Assembly: GCF_004022705.2 (NCBI RefSeq)
Contig: NZ_RZOY02000008.1
Span: 248,001 to 312,000, forward strand
From: Mesorhizobium sp. M2D.F.Ca.ET.226.01.1.1
Lineage (GTDB): Bacteria; Pseudomonadota; Alphaproteobacteria; Rhizobiales; Rhizobiaceae
DNA length: 64,000 nt
Direction of reading: 5' to 3'
Shown: positions 1 through 7,906 of the stretch, piece by piece
Numbering within the stretch: the first letter of the stretch is position 1
Layout of the letters: the number at the start of each line of letters is the position of its first letter
The notes under the pieces: model-generated
The model's database searches: none
The model's input: the letters and a program-made list of their open reading frames with translations, nothing else
What the model was told of the DNA's origin: nothing
Translations under genes and position numbers: made by a program

Positions 1-979
1 TGATGCGGCCGACCACCAGCATCGAGATCATCGTGCCGATGCCGCGCGGACCCAGCACGACACCGATCGTCACGGTCGGATAGCCGAAGATGTTGGCCAG
101 CATCGGCGGCAAGAGCGACATCGAGGCCAGGATCAGCACGCCCATGACGAAGATGAACCCCAGGCCGGTCACGAAATTGCGGTCGAGGAATATCTTTGGA
201 TCGATGAAGGGATGCTCTGATGTCACCGTGTGGATGGTGAACACCCAGAAGCCGGTGAGCGACAGAGCGAGCTCGATCCAGATCTCAGCCGAGTTGAACC
301 AGTCGACCTCGCCGCCGCGATCGAGCAGGAGCTGCAGCGCGCCGACCCCGAGCGAGATCATGGCGAAGCCGAAGAAATCGAAGCCGCGCAGGCGCTTTGG
401 GATGACTGGCAGATAGGCGGCCATGCCGAGAAAGGCCAAAATGCCGACCGGCAGGTTGATGAAGAACACCCAGCGCCAGTTGAAGTTTTCCGTCAGCCAG
501 CCGCCCAGCGTCGGGCCCAGGATCGGGCCAAGCATGATGCCGGCGCCCCAGATCGCCATCGCCTGGCCATGGCGCTCCTTCGGGTTGATGTCGAGCAGGA
601 AGGTCTGCGACAGCGGCACGATGGCCGCGCCGAACACGCCCTGCAGCAGACGGAAGAGCACGATCGTCTCGAGACTCCAAGCAAGGCCGCAGAGCATGGA
701 GAAGATGGTGAAGCCGACGACGGAGGCGAGGAACAGCTCCTTGCGGCCGAGCCGGTCGGCGAGCCAGCCGGTGACCGGCGTCATGATCGCCGCCGCCACG
801 ATATAGGAGGTCAGCACCCAGTTGATGTTGTCGGGCGACGCGCCGAGGTCGCCCGTCATGGTCGGCAGCGCGACATTGGCGATCGTGGTGTCGAGCGCCT
901 GCATGATCGTCGCCAGCATCAGCGCGACGGTGATCAGCCCGCGATGCGGCACTTCCTTGAAAGGTTCGGGCGTGCTCAT
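1..979 (-). CDS. emrB: DHA2-family MFS drug exporter, EmrB type (C-terminus outside window)
   Basis: Inner-membrane proton-driven exporter of the 14-helix DHA2 (EmrB/QacA) group. It should work with the HlyD-type adaptor encoded just upstream. The first 326 residues are present. Visible family marks are the D1 motif LDTTIANVALP (residues 29-39), motif A around LADRLGRK (73-80) and the antiporter motif C GPILGPTLGG (151-160). The ATG at 979 follows a hydrophilic dozen residues and then the first helix. It lies 288 bp downstream of emrA on the same strand, with a strong nested palindrome in between. Identification as an EmrB-like pump is secure; the substrate is unknown. Confidence 0.93.
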   Translation of the reverse strand, partial: MSTPEPFKEVPHRGLITVALMLATIMQALDTTIANVALPTMTGDLGASPDNINWVLTSYIVAAAIMTPVTGWLADRLGRKELFLASVVGFTIFSMLCGLAWSLETIVLFRLLQGVFGAAIVPLSQTFLLDINPKERHGQAMAIWGAGIMLGPILGPTLGGWLTENFNWRWVFFINLPVGILAFLGMAAYLPVIPKRLRGFDFFGFAMISLGVGALQLLLDRGGEVDWFNSAEIWIELALSLTGFWVFTIHTVTSEHPFIDPKIFLDRNFVTGLGFIFVMGVLILASMSLLPPMLANIFGYPTVTIGVVLGPRGIGTMISMLVVGRI

Positions 980-1019
980 GATGCTGAACTTCCAGCAGGT
1001 AACAAAAAAATGTACACTG

Positions 1020-1140
1020 GGTTTCCGGGCGGCAATGCCTTCCGTTGAGAGACCCTCATCGCGGTGGGACGCGACTATCGATGTGGGGGTTACATCGACC
1101 TAAAGTCTCTGCTGGAGCGGATGCCTGCCGCCCGGAAACC
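1020..1140. repeat. 121-bp nested inverted-repeat element between emrA and emrB
   Basis: Two perfectly complementary 15-bp arms (1020-1034, beginning GGTTTCCGGGCGGC, and 1126-1140) enclose 91 bp. Inside are further paired segments: TCCG 1041-1044 with CGGA 1118-1121, AGAGAC 1048-1053 with GTCTCT 1105-1110, hairpin TCGCG 1059-1063 with CGCGA 1070-1074, and hairpin TCGATGT 1078-1084 with ACATCGA 1092-1098. The pairs nest correctly, giving one outer stem that carries two hairpins. It could be a structured segment of the emr mRNA or a small palindromic mobile element. I do not recognise a named family. Confidence 0.7.
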
Positions 1141-1267
1141 TGAGGACCGAGGGGTCGTGTCGAAGGTTTCGGTTTTGATCCGCCGCCAAGCGGCTGACCT
1201 TAAACGCTTATCCTTCCCACTCCTCCCATCAGGCCAATCCCTGCTCCGCCCCCAAATTTAGGGTGCG

Positions 1268-2467
1268 TTACTGCGCGTTCTCTCCTGCCGTGGCGTGGCC
1301 GAAGATCGACGGCAGGCCGCGCGACACGCCGGTGTCGACGGTGACGGTGGCGCTCATGCCGGTGCGCAGCGCCATCCTGGCGTCGGGATCGGTCAGTTCC
1401 AGGCGCACCGGAATGCGCTGCGTGACCTTGACCCAGTTGCCGGTGGCGTTCTGCGCGGGCAGCAGCGAGAACTCCGCCCCCGTGCCGGCGCCGATCGCCT
1501 TGACGGTTGCCTCGAAGGTGCGGCCCGGATAGGTGTCGACGACGATCTCGGCCTTCTGGCCAGGCTTCATGTGGGTGAGCTGGGTTTCCTTGAAATTGGC
1601 GTTGATCCAGGTGTCGCCGGTCTCGACCAGCGCGAACAGCGGCGTGCCGACGGAGACATACTGGCCGACCTTGAACGAGGCAGCCTGGTAGATGACGCCG
1701 TCGGCCGGCGCCTTCACCGTGGTCTGCGCCAGTTCGTAAGCGGCCTTGTCGCGCGCGGCCAGGGCCGACATCACGGTCGGATGCTTGTCGGTCTCGATGT
1801 TGGGATTGCCGCCAAGCGCTGCCTTGGCGCTGACGATGCCCTGCTCGGCCACCGCGAGCTGCTGCCTGGCCTTGTCGAGATCGTTGCGGGCCTGGTCGAG
1901 GGACGCCTTGGCGTTGATGCCCTTCTGCGCCAGATCGGCGGCGCGATCGTATTGCGACTGCGCGTAGTCGACCTCGCTGCCGGCGGATTTTTCCTGCGCC
2001 ATCGCCTGGCTGTAGGCGGCGCGCAGCTGCTCGACATTGAGGCGCGCGGCGGCGACGGCGGCGTCGGCCTGGGCCAGCGCGATCCTGTAAGGCTCGGGAT
2101 CGATGACGAAGAGAAGATCGCCCTGCTTGACCAGCTGGTTGTCGGCGATGCCGACCTGGACGATACGGCCGGCCGTGTCGGAGGCGACCGAAATCCTGGC
2201 CTGCTGCAAATTGGCGTTCTCGGTCTCCTGGTAGCGGCCACCCGTCACCCAGACATATGACCCGCCGGCAAGCAGCGCCAACGGCAGGGCGACCATCAAC
2301 AGGAAGCCGCCGATACGGCGCTTTTTCTTCGGGGCGGCGGGGGCCGGCTGAGGCTCAGGCGCCGCCGTGACCGGAGCGGCCGCCGGCTGTGCCGGGGCTT
2401 CAGCGACCGGCTGCGCCGACGCAAGCTTGGTTACGTTGTCGTCTTCTCTCTTGGCTGCCGCGCTCAT
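1268..2467 (-). CDS. emrA: HlyD-family membrane fusion protein, EmrA type
   Basis: Periplasmic adaptor (399 aa) that would link the EmrB-like pump to an outer-membrane channel. A Pro/Ala-rich cytoplasmic tail (residues about 10-48) precedes one membrane anchor (about 53-74). Then come a lipoyl/barrel-sandwich half, a long alpha-helical hairpin rich in Ala, Gln and Asp (about 130-230), the second barrel-sandwich half (about 245-290) and a beta-barrel domain ending in TVDTGVSRG. The ATG overlaps the upstream marR stop by 4 bp, which indicates translational coupling. EmrA-like identity is clear from architecture and from the emrB neighbour. Confidence 0.93.
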   Translation of the reverse strand: MSAAAKREDDNVTKLASAQPVAEAPAQPAAAPVTAAPEPQPAPAAPKKKRRIGGFLLMVALPLALLAGGSYVWVTGGRYQETENANLQQARISVASDTAGRIVQVGIADNQLVKQGDLLFVIDPEPYRIALAQADAAVAAARLNVEQLRAAYSQAMAQEKSAGSEVDYAQSQYDRAADLAQKGINAKASLDQARNDLDKARQQLAVAEQGIVSAKAALGGNPNIETDKHPTVMSALAARDKAAYELAQTTVKAPADGVIYQAASFKVGQYVSVGTPLFALVETGDTWINANFKETQLTHMKPGQKAEIVVDTYPGRTFEATVKAIGAGTGAEFSLLPAQNATGNWVKVTQRIPVRLELTDPDARMALRTGMSATVTVDTGVSRGLPSIFGHATAGENAQ

Positions 2468-2943
2468 GCTGCCGCCCCTTCCCTGCTCTTGATCTTTTCC
2501 AGGGATGATGCCTCGCCATCCGTCAGGTTCTGCACGATCGTATCCAGAACCCGGATCAGGATGCGCCGGTCTTCCGGCGAAACGCCGGTCAAGGACTCCT
2601 CATAGACCTCGCCGGCAAGGCTTTTGACATCGGCATAGGCGGCGCTCGCCTTCTCGGTCGGGAAGATCATGCGCACGCGCCGGTCGGTGGCGTCCTGGCG
2701 GCGCTCGATCCAGCCGCCCTCTTCCATGCGGTCGACGAGCCGCGAGACGCTGATCGGCTCGATTTCGAGCAGTTCGGCCAGCCGCGCCTGGGTGATGCCT
2801 TCTTCCTTCGCGACACGCACCATCAGTCGCCATTGCGCCGAGGAAAGCCCCAGCCCGCTGGCGCGCGCCTCGAAGCGCTTGCGCATGAGACGCTGCACGT
2901 CGTGGATCAAAAATCCCAATCTGTCGATGCCATCTGAAACCAT
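2464..2943 (-). CDS. MarR-family repressor of the emr operon
   Basis: A 159-aa winged-helix regulator of the MarR/EmrR type. The HTH lies at about residues 52-80 (QARLAELLEIEPISVSRLVDRMEEGGW), followed by the wing segment with RRQDATDRRVRMIFPT. It is the first gene of a marR-emrA-emrB operon, with a 4-bp overlap to emrA. A perfect 20-bp palindrome 11 bp upstream of the start is the likely operator. In EmrR-like proteins, binding of a drug or phenolic ligand releases DNA. The ligand here cannot be read from the sequence. Confidence 0.93.
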   Translation of the reverse strand: MVSDGIDRLGFLIHDVQRLMRKRFEARASGLGLSSAQWRLMVRVAKEEGITQARLAELLEIEPISVSRLVDRMEEGGWIERRQDATDRRVRMIFPTEKASAAYADVKSLAGEVYEESLTGVSPEDRRILIRVLDTIVQNLTDGEASSLEKIKSREGAAA

Positions 2944-2954
2944 GAGCGATAGAT

Positions 2955-2974
2955 ATAATAAGCGTGCTTATTAT
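2955..2974. promoter_or_regulatory. Perfect palindrome, probable MarR operator
   Basis: ATAATAAGC-GT-GCTTATTAT is a 9+2+9 perfect inverted repeat starting 11 bp upstream of the marR start codon. Its size and AT-rich arms are normal for MarR dimers. Autoregulation of marR-emrAB is inferred. Confidence 0.7.
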
Positions 2975-3023
2975 TCAAGAGGAGCTTTGCGGATGGACGA
3001 CTGCGCGCCAGCACTGCAAGCCG

Positions 3024-4133
3024 TCAACGAACCTGCCGTGTGATCAAGGATTTGAGCGCGCTGGCGTTGTTTTCAATGCTAAACCGGGACCGAACATCCG
3101 CTTGAGCGCGGTGAGCCATCATGCGCATGTCGTCCGGGTGAGACAGCGCATAGTCCAGCCATTGCGCAAAATCATTCGCATTTGGCTCGGCCAGCAGACC
3201 GGTTTCCAGATGAGAGATTGTTTCCGGAATACCGCCAATATTGCTTGCCACGATTGGGATGCCGAGTCCCGCCGCCTCAATTTGAGCCTGACCCAACGCT
3301 TCGACGACCGAAGGCATAACGACGAGATCCGCCTTTTTCAGGATCGCCGCGACGGATGGCAGTTCACCCATCCAGATTTGATCATAAAGGCCAAGCTCGA
3401 TTGCCCGTTGCTTGATCGACTCTTGCTCGGGTCCCGATCCAACAATTGCAAAATGAAGCGCGGGCCATCGCGAACGCACTTTCGATATTGCGTCAAGCAT
3501 CAAAAGGTGGCCCTTCTCCCCGCGGAGCATGCCCACCTGCACGATCAGCGTGCCGCGCTTCCTTTCGATCCAGCGAGAAAGATCGGAAGGAAGATCAAGG
3601 TAACAATCCGCGTCGAGTTTTTCGAAATCCACACCCGGATAAATCACTTCGACCCGTTTAGGATCGACCCGGCTATTGGACAGAATTCTTGACCGCAAAT
3701 ACTTGCTTGGAGCGAATGTAACGTCTACGAAATAGTTGTAGCTATATTCTGATATTTTTCCGACCAGGTATGCTTTAGACCTAATCAGACGTGGACGATT
3801 ACGACCGAAAATTCTTGCAGCAATTGCAAGGTTATTCGTATCATGACCGCTATGACAGAAGCATGCGGCGGGCCGCATTGTAGCGATCAGCCTATATAAG
3901 CCGATTATCGTGCGTGGGTCCGCACTGTTTCTAAATGGAAGTGTCACAGTCTGAATGTTCATTGTCGCAGCTAAAGCCCCAACCCGAGAATCCGGGCGGC
4001 AGGCAAGCACCACGTCGGTCCCAGACGCCAGGAGTGATCGCATCTGGATCAGCAATTGCCGTTCTTGTCCGCCGATATCGGGTGAGCTTTCTGTAAAAAT
4101 AACTCTGTCGATTTTTTTGCTGTTGAAAGTCAT
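3024..4133 (-). CDS. Glycosyltransferase family 4 protein
   Basis: A 369-aa GT-B fold retaining glycosyltransferase acting on a sugar nucleotide. The N-terminal domain has the GGQERQL segment (residues 21-27) of the GT4 acceptor side. The C-terminal domain has the donor-site segment VGMLRGEKGH (200-209), the EX7E motif with E278 and E286, and GIPIVASNIGGIPE (291-304). There is no membrane segment, so it is probably a cytoplasmic or peripheral enzyme. Base composition is visibly AT-richer than the flanking genes, suggesting recent acquisition. It is divergent from the GINT1-like gene at 4413, and both may serve surface polysaccharide or glycolipid synthesis. Acceptor and sugar unknown. Confidence 0.88.
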   Translation of the reverse strand: MTFNSKKIDRVIFTESSPDIGGQERQLLIQMRSLLASGTDVVLACRPDSRVGALAATMNIQTVTLPFRNSADPRTIIGLYRLIATMRPAACFCHSGHDTNNLAIAARIFGRNRPRLIRSKAYLVGKISEYSYNYFVDVTFAPSKYLRSRILSNSRVDPKRVEVIYPGVDFEKLDADCYLDLPSDLSRWIERKRGTLIVQVGMLRGEKGHLLMLDAISKVRSRWPALHFAIVGSGPEQESIKQRAIELGLYDQIWMGELPSVAAILKKADLVVMPSVVEALGQAQIEAAGLGIPIVASNIGGIPETISHLETGLLAEPNANDFAQWLDYALSHPDDMRMMAHRAQADVRSRFSIENNASALKSLITRQVR

Positions 4134-4412
4134 GACAGTTAAATGGCGATTGGCGGGATCGCTGCCTGCTGATCGATACTTTTCCCTGAGGGTGACCGGG
4201 CAAAGAAGGCGCGCTCCAGCCCAACAAATGGTAAAGCGAACAGAGCCGGCGGCCAGCCGTATCGCGAATTCACTGCCGAGGGCAATTTACAAAAATGTGA
4301 AGCCTGGCCACGCCTTACGGAACAAGGCTTCCCGCCCACAGTGCCGCATACGCGGTTTGCGGGGCTGCGCGGTTTGCTACATAGATGCGCCGGCGCGGCA
4401 GGGAGCGAAACA

Positions 4413-5297
4413 ATGTTCGACATCTGGCAGACGGGCATCGTCCCGGATCGGATCGGCAACGCACTTGCCCCGCAAGGCCTGGACAAGAGCCGGGTCGTCT
4501 GGCTGCCGCCTCAAGGGTCGTACCGCTTCATAGCCGACCCGTTCGGCCTCTTCCATGGCGACCGTTTCACGGTGTTGGTCGAGGCCTACGACCACCGGGT
4601 GAGACGCGGCGAGATCCACTACTACAGCTACGACCGGGACTGGACGCTCAAGGAGCGCGGCGTCGCCTTGAAGGAGCCGTTCCACCTCTCGTATCCGTTC
4701 CTGATCCGGCAGGGGGAGGATATCTTCATGCTGCCTGAGGCCTTCAAGAGCGGGCGCCTCACGCTTTACAAGGCGACCGATTTTCCAAAGGCGTGGCAGC
4801 CGGTCGCCGTGCTGCTGGACGAGCCGGCGGTCGACGCGGCTGTGTTTCGCCACCAGGAGCGCTGGTGGATGCTCTATGCGCTCAACGGTCCCAACGAACG
4901 GGACATGCGCGAGCTGCATGCCTCTTTCGCCGAGAGCCTGACCGGCCCCTGGACCAAGCATCCGCAAAATCCGGTGCGCACGGGACGCGCATCGTCGCGG
5001 CTCGGCGGCTCGCCCTTCGAGCATGATGGCCAGCTGTATGTGCCGACCCAGGATTGCGCAACGGGCTACGGCACAGCCATCAACCTGTTGCGGATCGAGC
5101 GCCTGACGCCGGAGGAATTTTCGGCCGAAATCGTCAAGCGGCTGTCGCCCGAGGGGTGGCTCGATGGCTTCGACACCGGCCTGCACACGCTGTCGGACGG
5201 TGGCGGCGTGACGCTGATCGACGTCCGCCGCTTCGAGCGCACGCCGGAGCGGCACCTGGTCAAGCTGCAGTACTGGCTGCGCAAGCAGATGCGGTGA
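4413..5297 (+). CDS. GINT1-like five-bladed beta-propeller protein (glycan/lipid-associated)
   Basis: A 294-aa protein resembling the N-terminal domain of plant glucosamine inositolphosphorylceramide transferase and bacterial relatives, a glycosidase-family-43-like propeller. Telling segments are YRFIADPF (37-44), HLSYPFLI (91-98), the following FMLPEA (105-110), and repeated W/Y-rich blades with GGSPF and YVPTQDC. Start chosen at 4413 because GGGAGCGA sits about 6 bp upstream; an upstream in-frame ATG at 4341 lacks a site. It stands alone here, without the formyltransferase or GT domain often fused to it. It lies just before the lipid cassette at 5461, so a role in sugar decoration of a lipid is possible but unproved. 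Confidence 0.75.
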   Translation: MFDIWQTGIVPDRIGNALAPQGLDKSRVVWLPPQGSYRFIADPFGLFHGDRFTVLVEAYDHRVRRGEIHYYSYDRDWTLKERGVALKEPFHLSYPFLIRQGEDIFMLPEAFKSGRLTLYKATDFPKAWQPVAVLLDEPAVDAAVFRHQERWWMLYALNGPNERDMRELHASFAESLTGPWTKHPQNPVRTGRASSRLGGSPFEHDGQLYVPTQDCATGYGTAINLLRIERLTPEEFSAEIVKRLSPEGWLDGFDTGLHTLSDGGGVTLIDVRRFERTPERHLVKLQYWLRKQMR

Positions 5298-5313
5298 GCT
5301 TGCATAGCCGCGA

Positions 5314-5333
5314 TCACGGCGATCCCGCCGTGA
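5314..5333. terminator. Hairpin after the GINT1-like gene
   Basis: TCACGGCG-ATCC-CGCCGTGA is a perfect 8-bp stem with a 4-nt loop starting 17 bp after the stop codon. No T-run follows, so it may be a weak or factor-dependent terminator, or an mRNA end stabiliser. Confidence 0.4.
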
Positions 5334-5460
5334 CGGCTTGAGGCGATGCATTCACAGCGCGGCGTCAACCGTCTGAAAATTCACCGTGTTTTCTGTCGCA
5401 CGCTAGCGCCTCCATGCTCGCTCATGGTAAAGCTTGAGCCGTGGATCGGGGGATCACGCA

Positions 5461-6069
5461 ATGCCGACGCTTTATGCGCTGAAGCCGGCCTTCCAGGACA
5501 GGCTGCGGCCGCTTGTCGGCCGGCTGGCGGCCATGGGGATGACAGCCAACGGCATCACCCTGCTGGCAGCCGGCCTCTCGATCGCAGCCGGCTTGGCGAT
5601 CGTGGCGGCGCCCAGTTCGCGCCTGCTTCTCTTGCTCATTCCCCTGGTGCTGTTCGTGCGCATGGCGCTCAACGCCATGGATGGCATGCTGGCGCGGGAA
5701 CATGGCCAGGCCTCCACGCTTGGCATGTATCTTAACGAAATCTGCGACGTCGTCTCCGACCTGGCGCTCATCCTGCCCTTCGCCGCCTTGCCGCAGTTTG
5801 GCGTCTTGGGCGTCGTCGCCTTTGCCATTACCGCGATGCTCACCGAGTTCGCCGGCGTGCTCGGCATTCCCGCAGGGATCGGGCGCAACTATGCCGGACC
5901 GTTCGGCAAGAGCGACAGGGCGCTGGGGCTCGGCGTGGTGGCGGCCTTATGCGCCGTCGGGCTGTGGCCGGCGGCGATCGCGCCTTTTGTGTTTCCGGCC
6001 ATGGCTACGCTTTCGCTGCTGACCGCCATAAACCGGATACGCGCCGGCCTTACTGGCAAGACCGGCTAA
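5461..6069 (+). CDS. ynbA: CDP-alcohol phosphatidyltransferase, YnbA-like
   Basis: A 202-aa polytopic membrane enzyme expected to swap CMP of a CDP-lipid for an alcohol, making a phospholipid. The catalytic signature is present but non-canonical: NAMDGMLAR (71-79) has Asn where most family members have the first Asp, and the later acids appear as D96 and D100 after G88, one helical turn later than usual. My recollection of E. coli YnbA includes the same NALDG and LNE features. Start at 5461 (MPTLYALKP) has GGGGG about 9 bp upstream; the ATG at 5434 is less likely. It is the first gene of a six-gene cassette to 11275. The alcohol acceptor is unknown. Confidence 0.87.
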   Translation: MPTLYALKPAFQDRLRPLVGRLAAMGMTANGITLLAAGLSIAAGLAIVAAPSSRLLLLLIPLVLFVRMALNAMDGMLAREHGQASTLGMYLNEICDVVSDLALILPFAALPQFGVLGVVAFAITAMLTEFAGVLGIPAGIGRNYAGPFGKSDRALGLGVVAALCAVGLWPAAIAPFVFPAMATLSLLTAINRIRAGLTGKTG

Positions 6070-6105
6070 GCATCGAGGCCCGCGATGCCGTCCGAGGGGA
6101 ACAGC

Positions 6106-7893
6106 ATGCTTCACGAACAGATCGCTACCGCGCCGGCTGGGAGCGTTGCGCGGCAGGCGCAGGAACGCAGCTTCCGCAGCCATGACGGCACGGAGATCTT
6201 CTACCGCTTCTGGCCGGCGGCCTCGGCCGAGGCCAAGGGCGCGGTCGTGCTCTTCCATCGCGGCCACGAGCATGGCGGCCGCATGGCGCATCTGGTCGAC
6301 GAACTCAGCATGCCGGACTATGCCTTCTACGCCTGGGATGCGCGCGGCAACGGCCGCTCCGCCGGCGAGCGGGGCTATGCCCCGTCCTTTGCCGCACTTA
6401 TGCGCGATATCGACTGTTTCATGCGCGAGATCGCCGCGAAGGACGGTTTTGCCGCACAGGATATCGCGCTGATCGCGCAGTCGTTCGGCGCCGTGCTCGC
6501 CGCCGCCTGGGTGCATGACTATGCGCCGAAGCTGCGCGCCATGGTGCTCGCCTCGCCGGCCTTCTCGGTCAAGCTCTATGTGCCCTTCGCCAAGGAAGGC
6601 ATTGCGCTGTGGCAGAAGCTCAAGGGGCGCTTCTTCGTCAATTCCTACGTCAAGGCCAGCCTGCTCACCCATGACCCGGTGCGCATCGCCTCCTTCGAGA
6701 ACGATCCGCTGATCACGCGGCCGATCGCGTCGAACATTCTGGTCGAGCTCTACCAGCATGCCTCGCGCATCGTTTCCGATGCCCGCGCCATCACCGTGCC
6801 GACACAGCTTCTCCTGTCCGGCAGCGACTGGGTGGTGCGGCACGGGCCGCAGCACGAGTTCTTCGTCAATCTCGGCTGCCGCGTGAAGGAACGGCATGTG
6901 CTGCCGGGCTTCTTCCACGACACGCTGGGCGAACGCGACCGCGCCAAGGCGCTCGACCTGATCCGCCCGTTTATCGAAGGGCAGTTTGCTTCGCCGGCTG
7001 AAGCTGTCGACCTGAAGCAGGCGGACATTGCCGGTTACACCCGTGACGAGGCCGACAGGCTCGCCTCGCCGCTCGATCTCCTATCGCTCAAGGGCCTCTA
7101 CTGGGCGATGAGCCGCGCCTCCATCCGCATCGGCAGCTGGTTCTCGCGCGGCATGAAGATCGGCGTCGGCACCGGCTTCGATTCCGGCTCGACGCTGGAC
7201 TATGTCTACGAAAACGACGCGCGGGGATTGGGGCCGATCGGCCGCATGGTCGACCGGACTTTCCTCGACGCCATCGGCTGGCGCGGCATCCGCCAGCGCA
7301 AACTCAACCTCGAGGAACTGATCGGCCAGGCACTGGCAACGCTGAAGGCCGCCGGACGGCCGGGCCATATCCTCGACATCGCCGCCGGCCACGGCCGCTA
7401 TGTGCTCGACGCGATCGGCAAGAGCGCCGAGCAGCCGGCCAGCGTGCGCCTGCAGGATTATTCCGACATCAATGTCGAACTCGGCCGCAAGCTGATCACT
7501 GAGCGGCAGATGCCGGCAAGCGTCTCGTTCCGCCGCGCCGACGCCTTCGATGCCGACGGGCTGGCCACGCTGAACCCTGGGCCGGACCTCGCCATCGTCT
7601 CCGGCCTCTACGAGCTGTTCGCCGACAATGCGATGATCGCCCGCTCGCTCGGCGGCCTGGCCCGCGCCATGCAACCTGGCAGCCTGCTGATCTACACCAA
7701 CCAGCCCTGGCACCCGCAGCTCGAGATGATCGCGCGCAGCCTGACATCGCATCGCGGCGGCCAGGCCTGGGTGATGCGGCGGCGCACGCAAGCCGAGATG
7801 GACCAGCTGGTCGAGGCAGCCGGCTTCGAGAAGCTCGACCAGCGCATCGACCAGTGGGGCATCTTCACCGTCTCGCTGGCAAGGCGGGTTTAG
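6106..7893 (+). CDS. ynbC: Alpha/beta-hydrolase and SAM-methyltransferase fusion, YnbC-like
   Basis: A 595-aa two-domain protein. Residues about 20-295 are a monoglyceride-lipase-like alpha/beta hydrolase: oxyanion HRGHEHGG (51-58), nucleophile in AQSFG (S126), acid D241 and H271. Residues about 400-595 are a class I methyltransferase with SAM motif LDIAAGHG (423-430). It should act on an acyl lipid and methylate something linked to it. Length and order agree with E. coli YnbC (585 aa from memory). Start at 6106 has GAGGGGA 6 bp upstream. It lies 36 bp after the phosphatidyltransferase and 13 bp before the phosphatase, clearly one operon. Substrates unknown. Confidence 0.87.
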   Translation: MLHEQIATAPAGSVARQAQERSFRSHDGTEIFYRFWPAASAEAKGAVVLFHRGHEHGGRMAHLVDELSMPDYAFYAWDARGNGRSAGERGYAPSFAALMRDIDCFMREIAAKDGFAAQDIALIAQSFGAVLAAAWVHDYAPKLRAMVLASPAFSVKLYVPFAKEGIALWQKLKGRFFVNSYVKASLLTHDPVRIASFENDPLITRPIASNILVELYQHASRIVSDARAITVPTQLLLSGSDWVVRHGPQHEFFVNLGCRVKERHVLPGFFHDTLGERDRAKALDLIRPFIEGQFASPAEAVDLKQADIAGYTRDEADRLASPLDLLSLKGLYWAMSRASIRIGSWFSRGMKIGVGTGFDSGSTLDYVYENDARGLGPIGRMVDRTFLDAIGWRGIRQRKLNLEELIGQALATLKAAGRPGHILDIAAGHGRYVLDAIGKSAEQPASVRLQDYSDINVELGRKLITERQMPASVSFRRADAFDADGLATLNPGPDLAIVSGLYELFADNAMIARSLGGLARAMQPGSLLIYTNQPWHPQLEMIARSLTSHRGGQAWVMRRRTQAEMDQLVEAAGFEKLDQRIDQWGIFTVSLARRV

Positions 7894-7906
7894 GAACCGC
7901 CCACGC

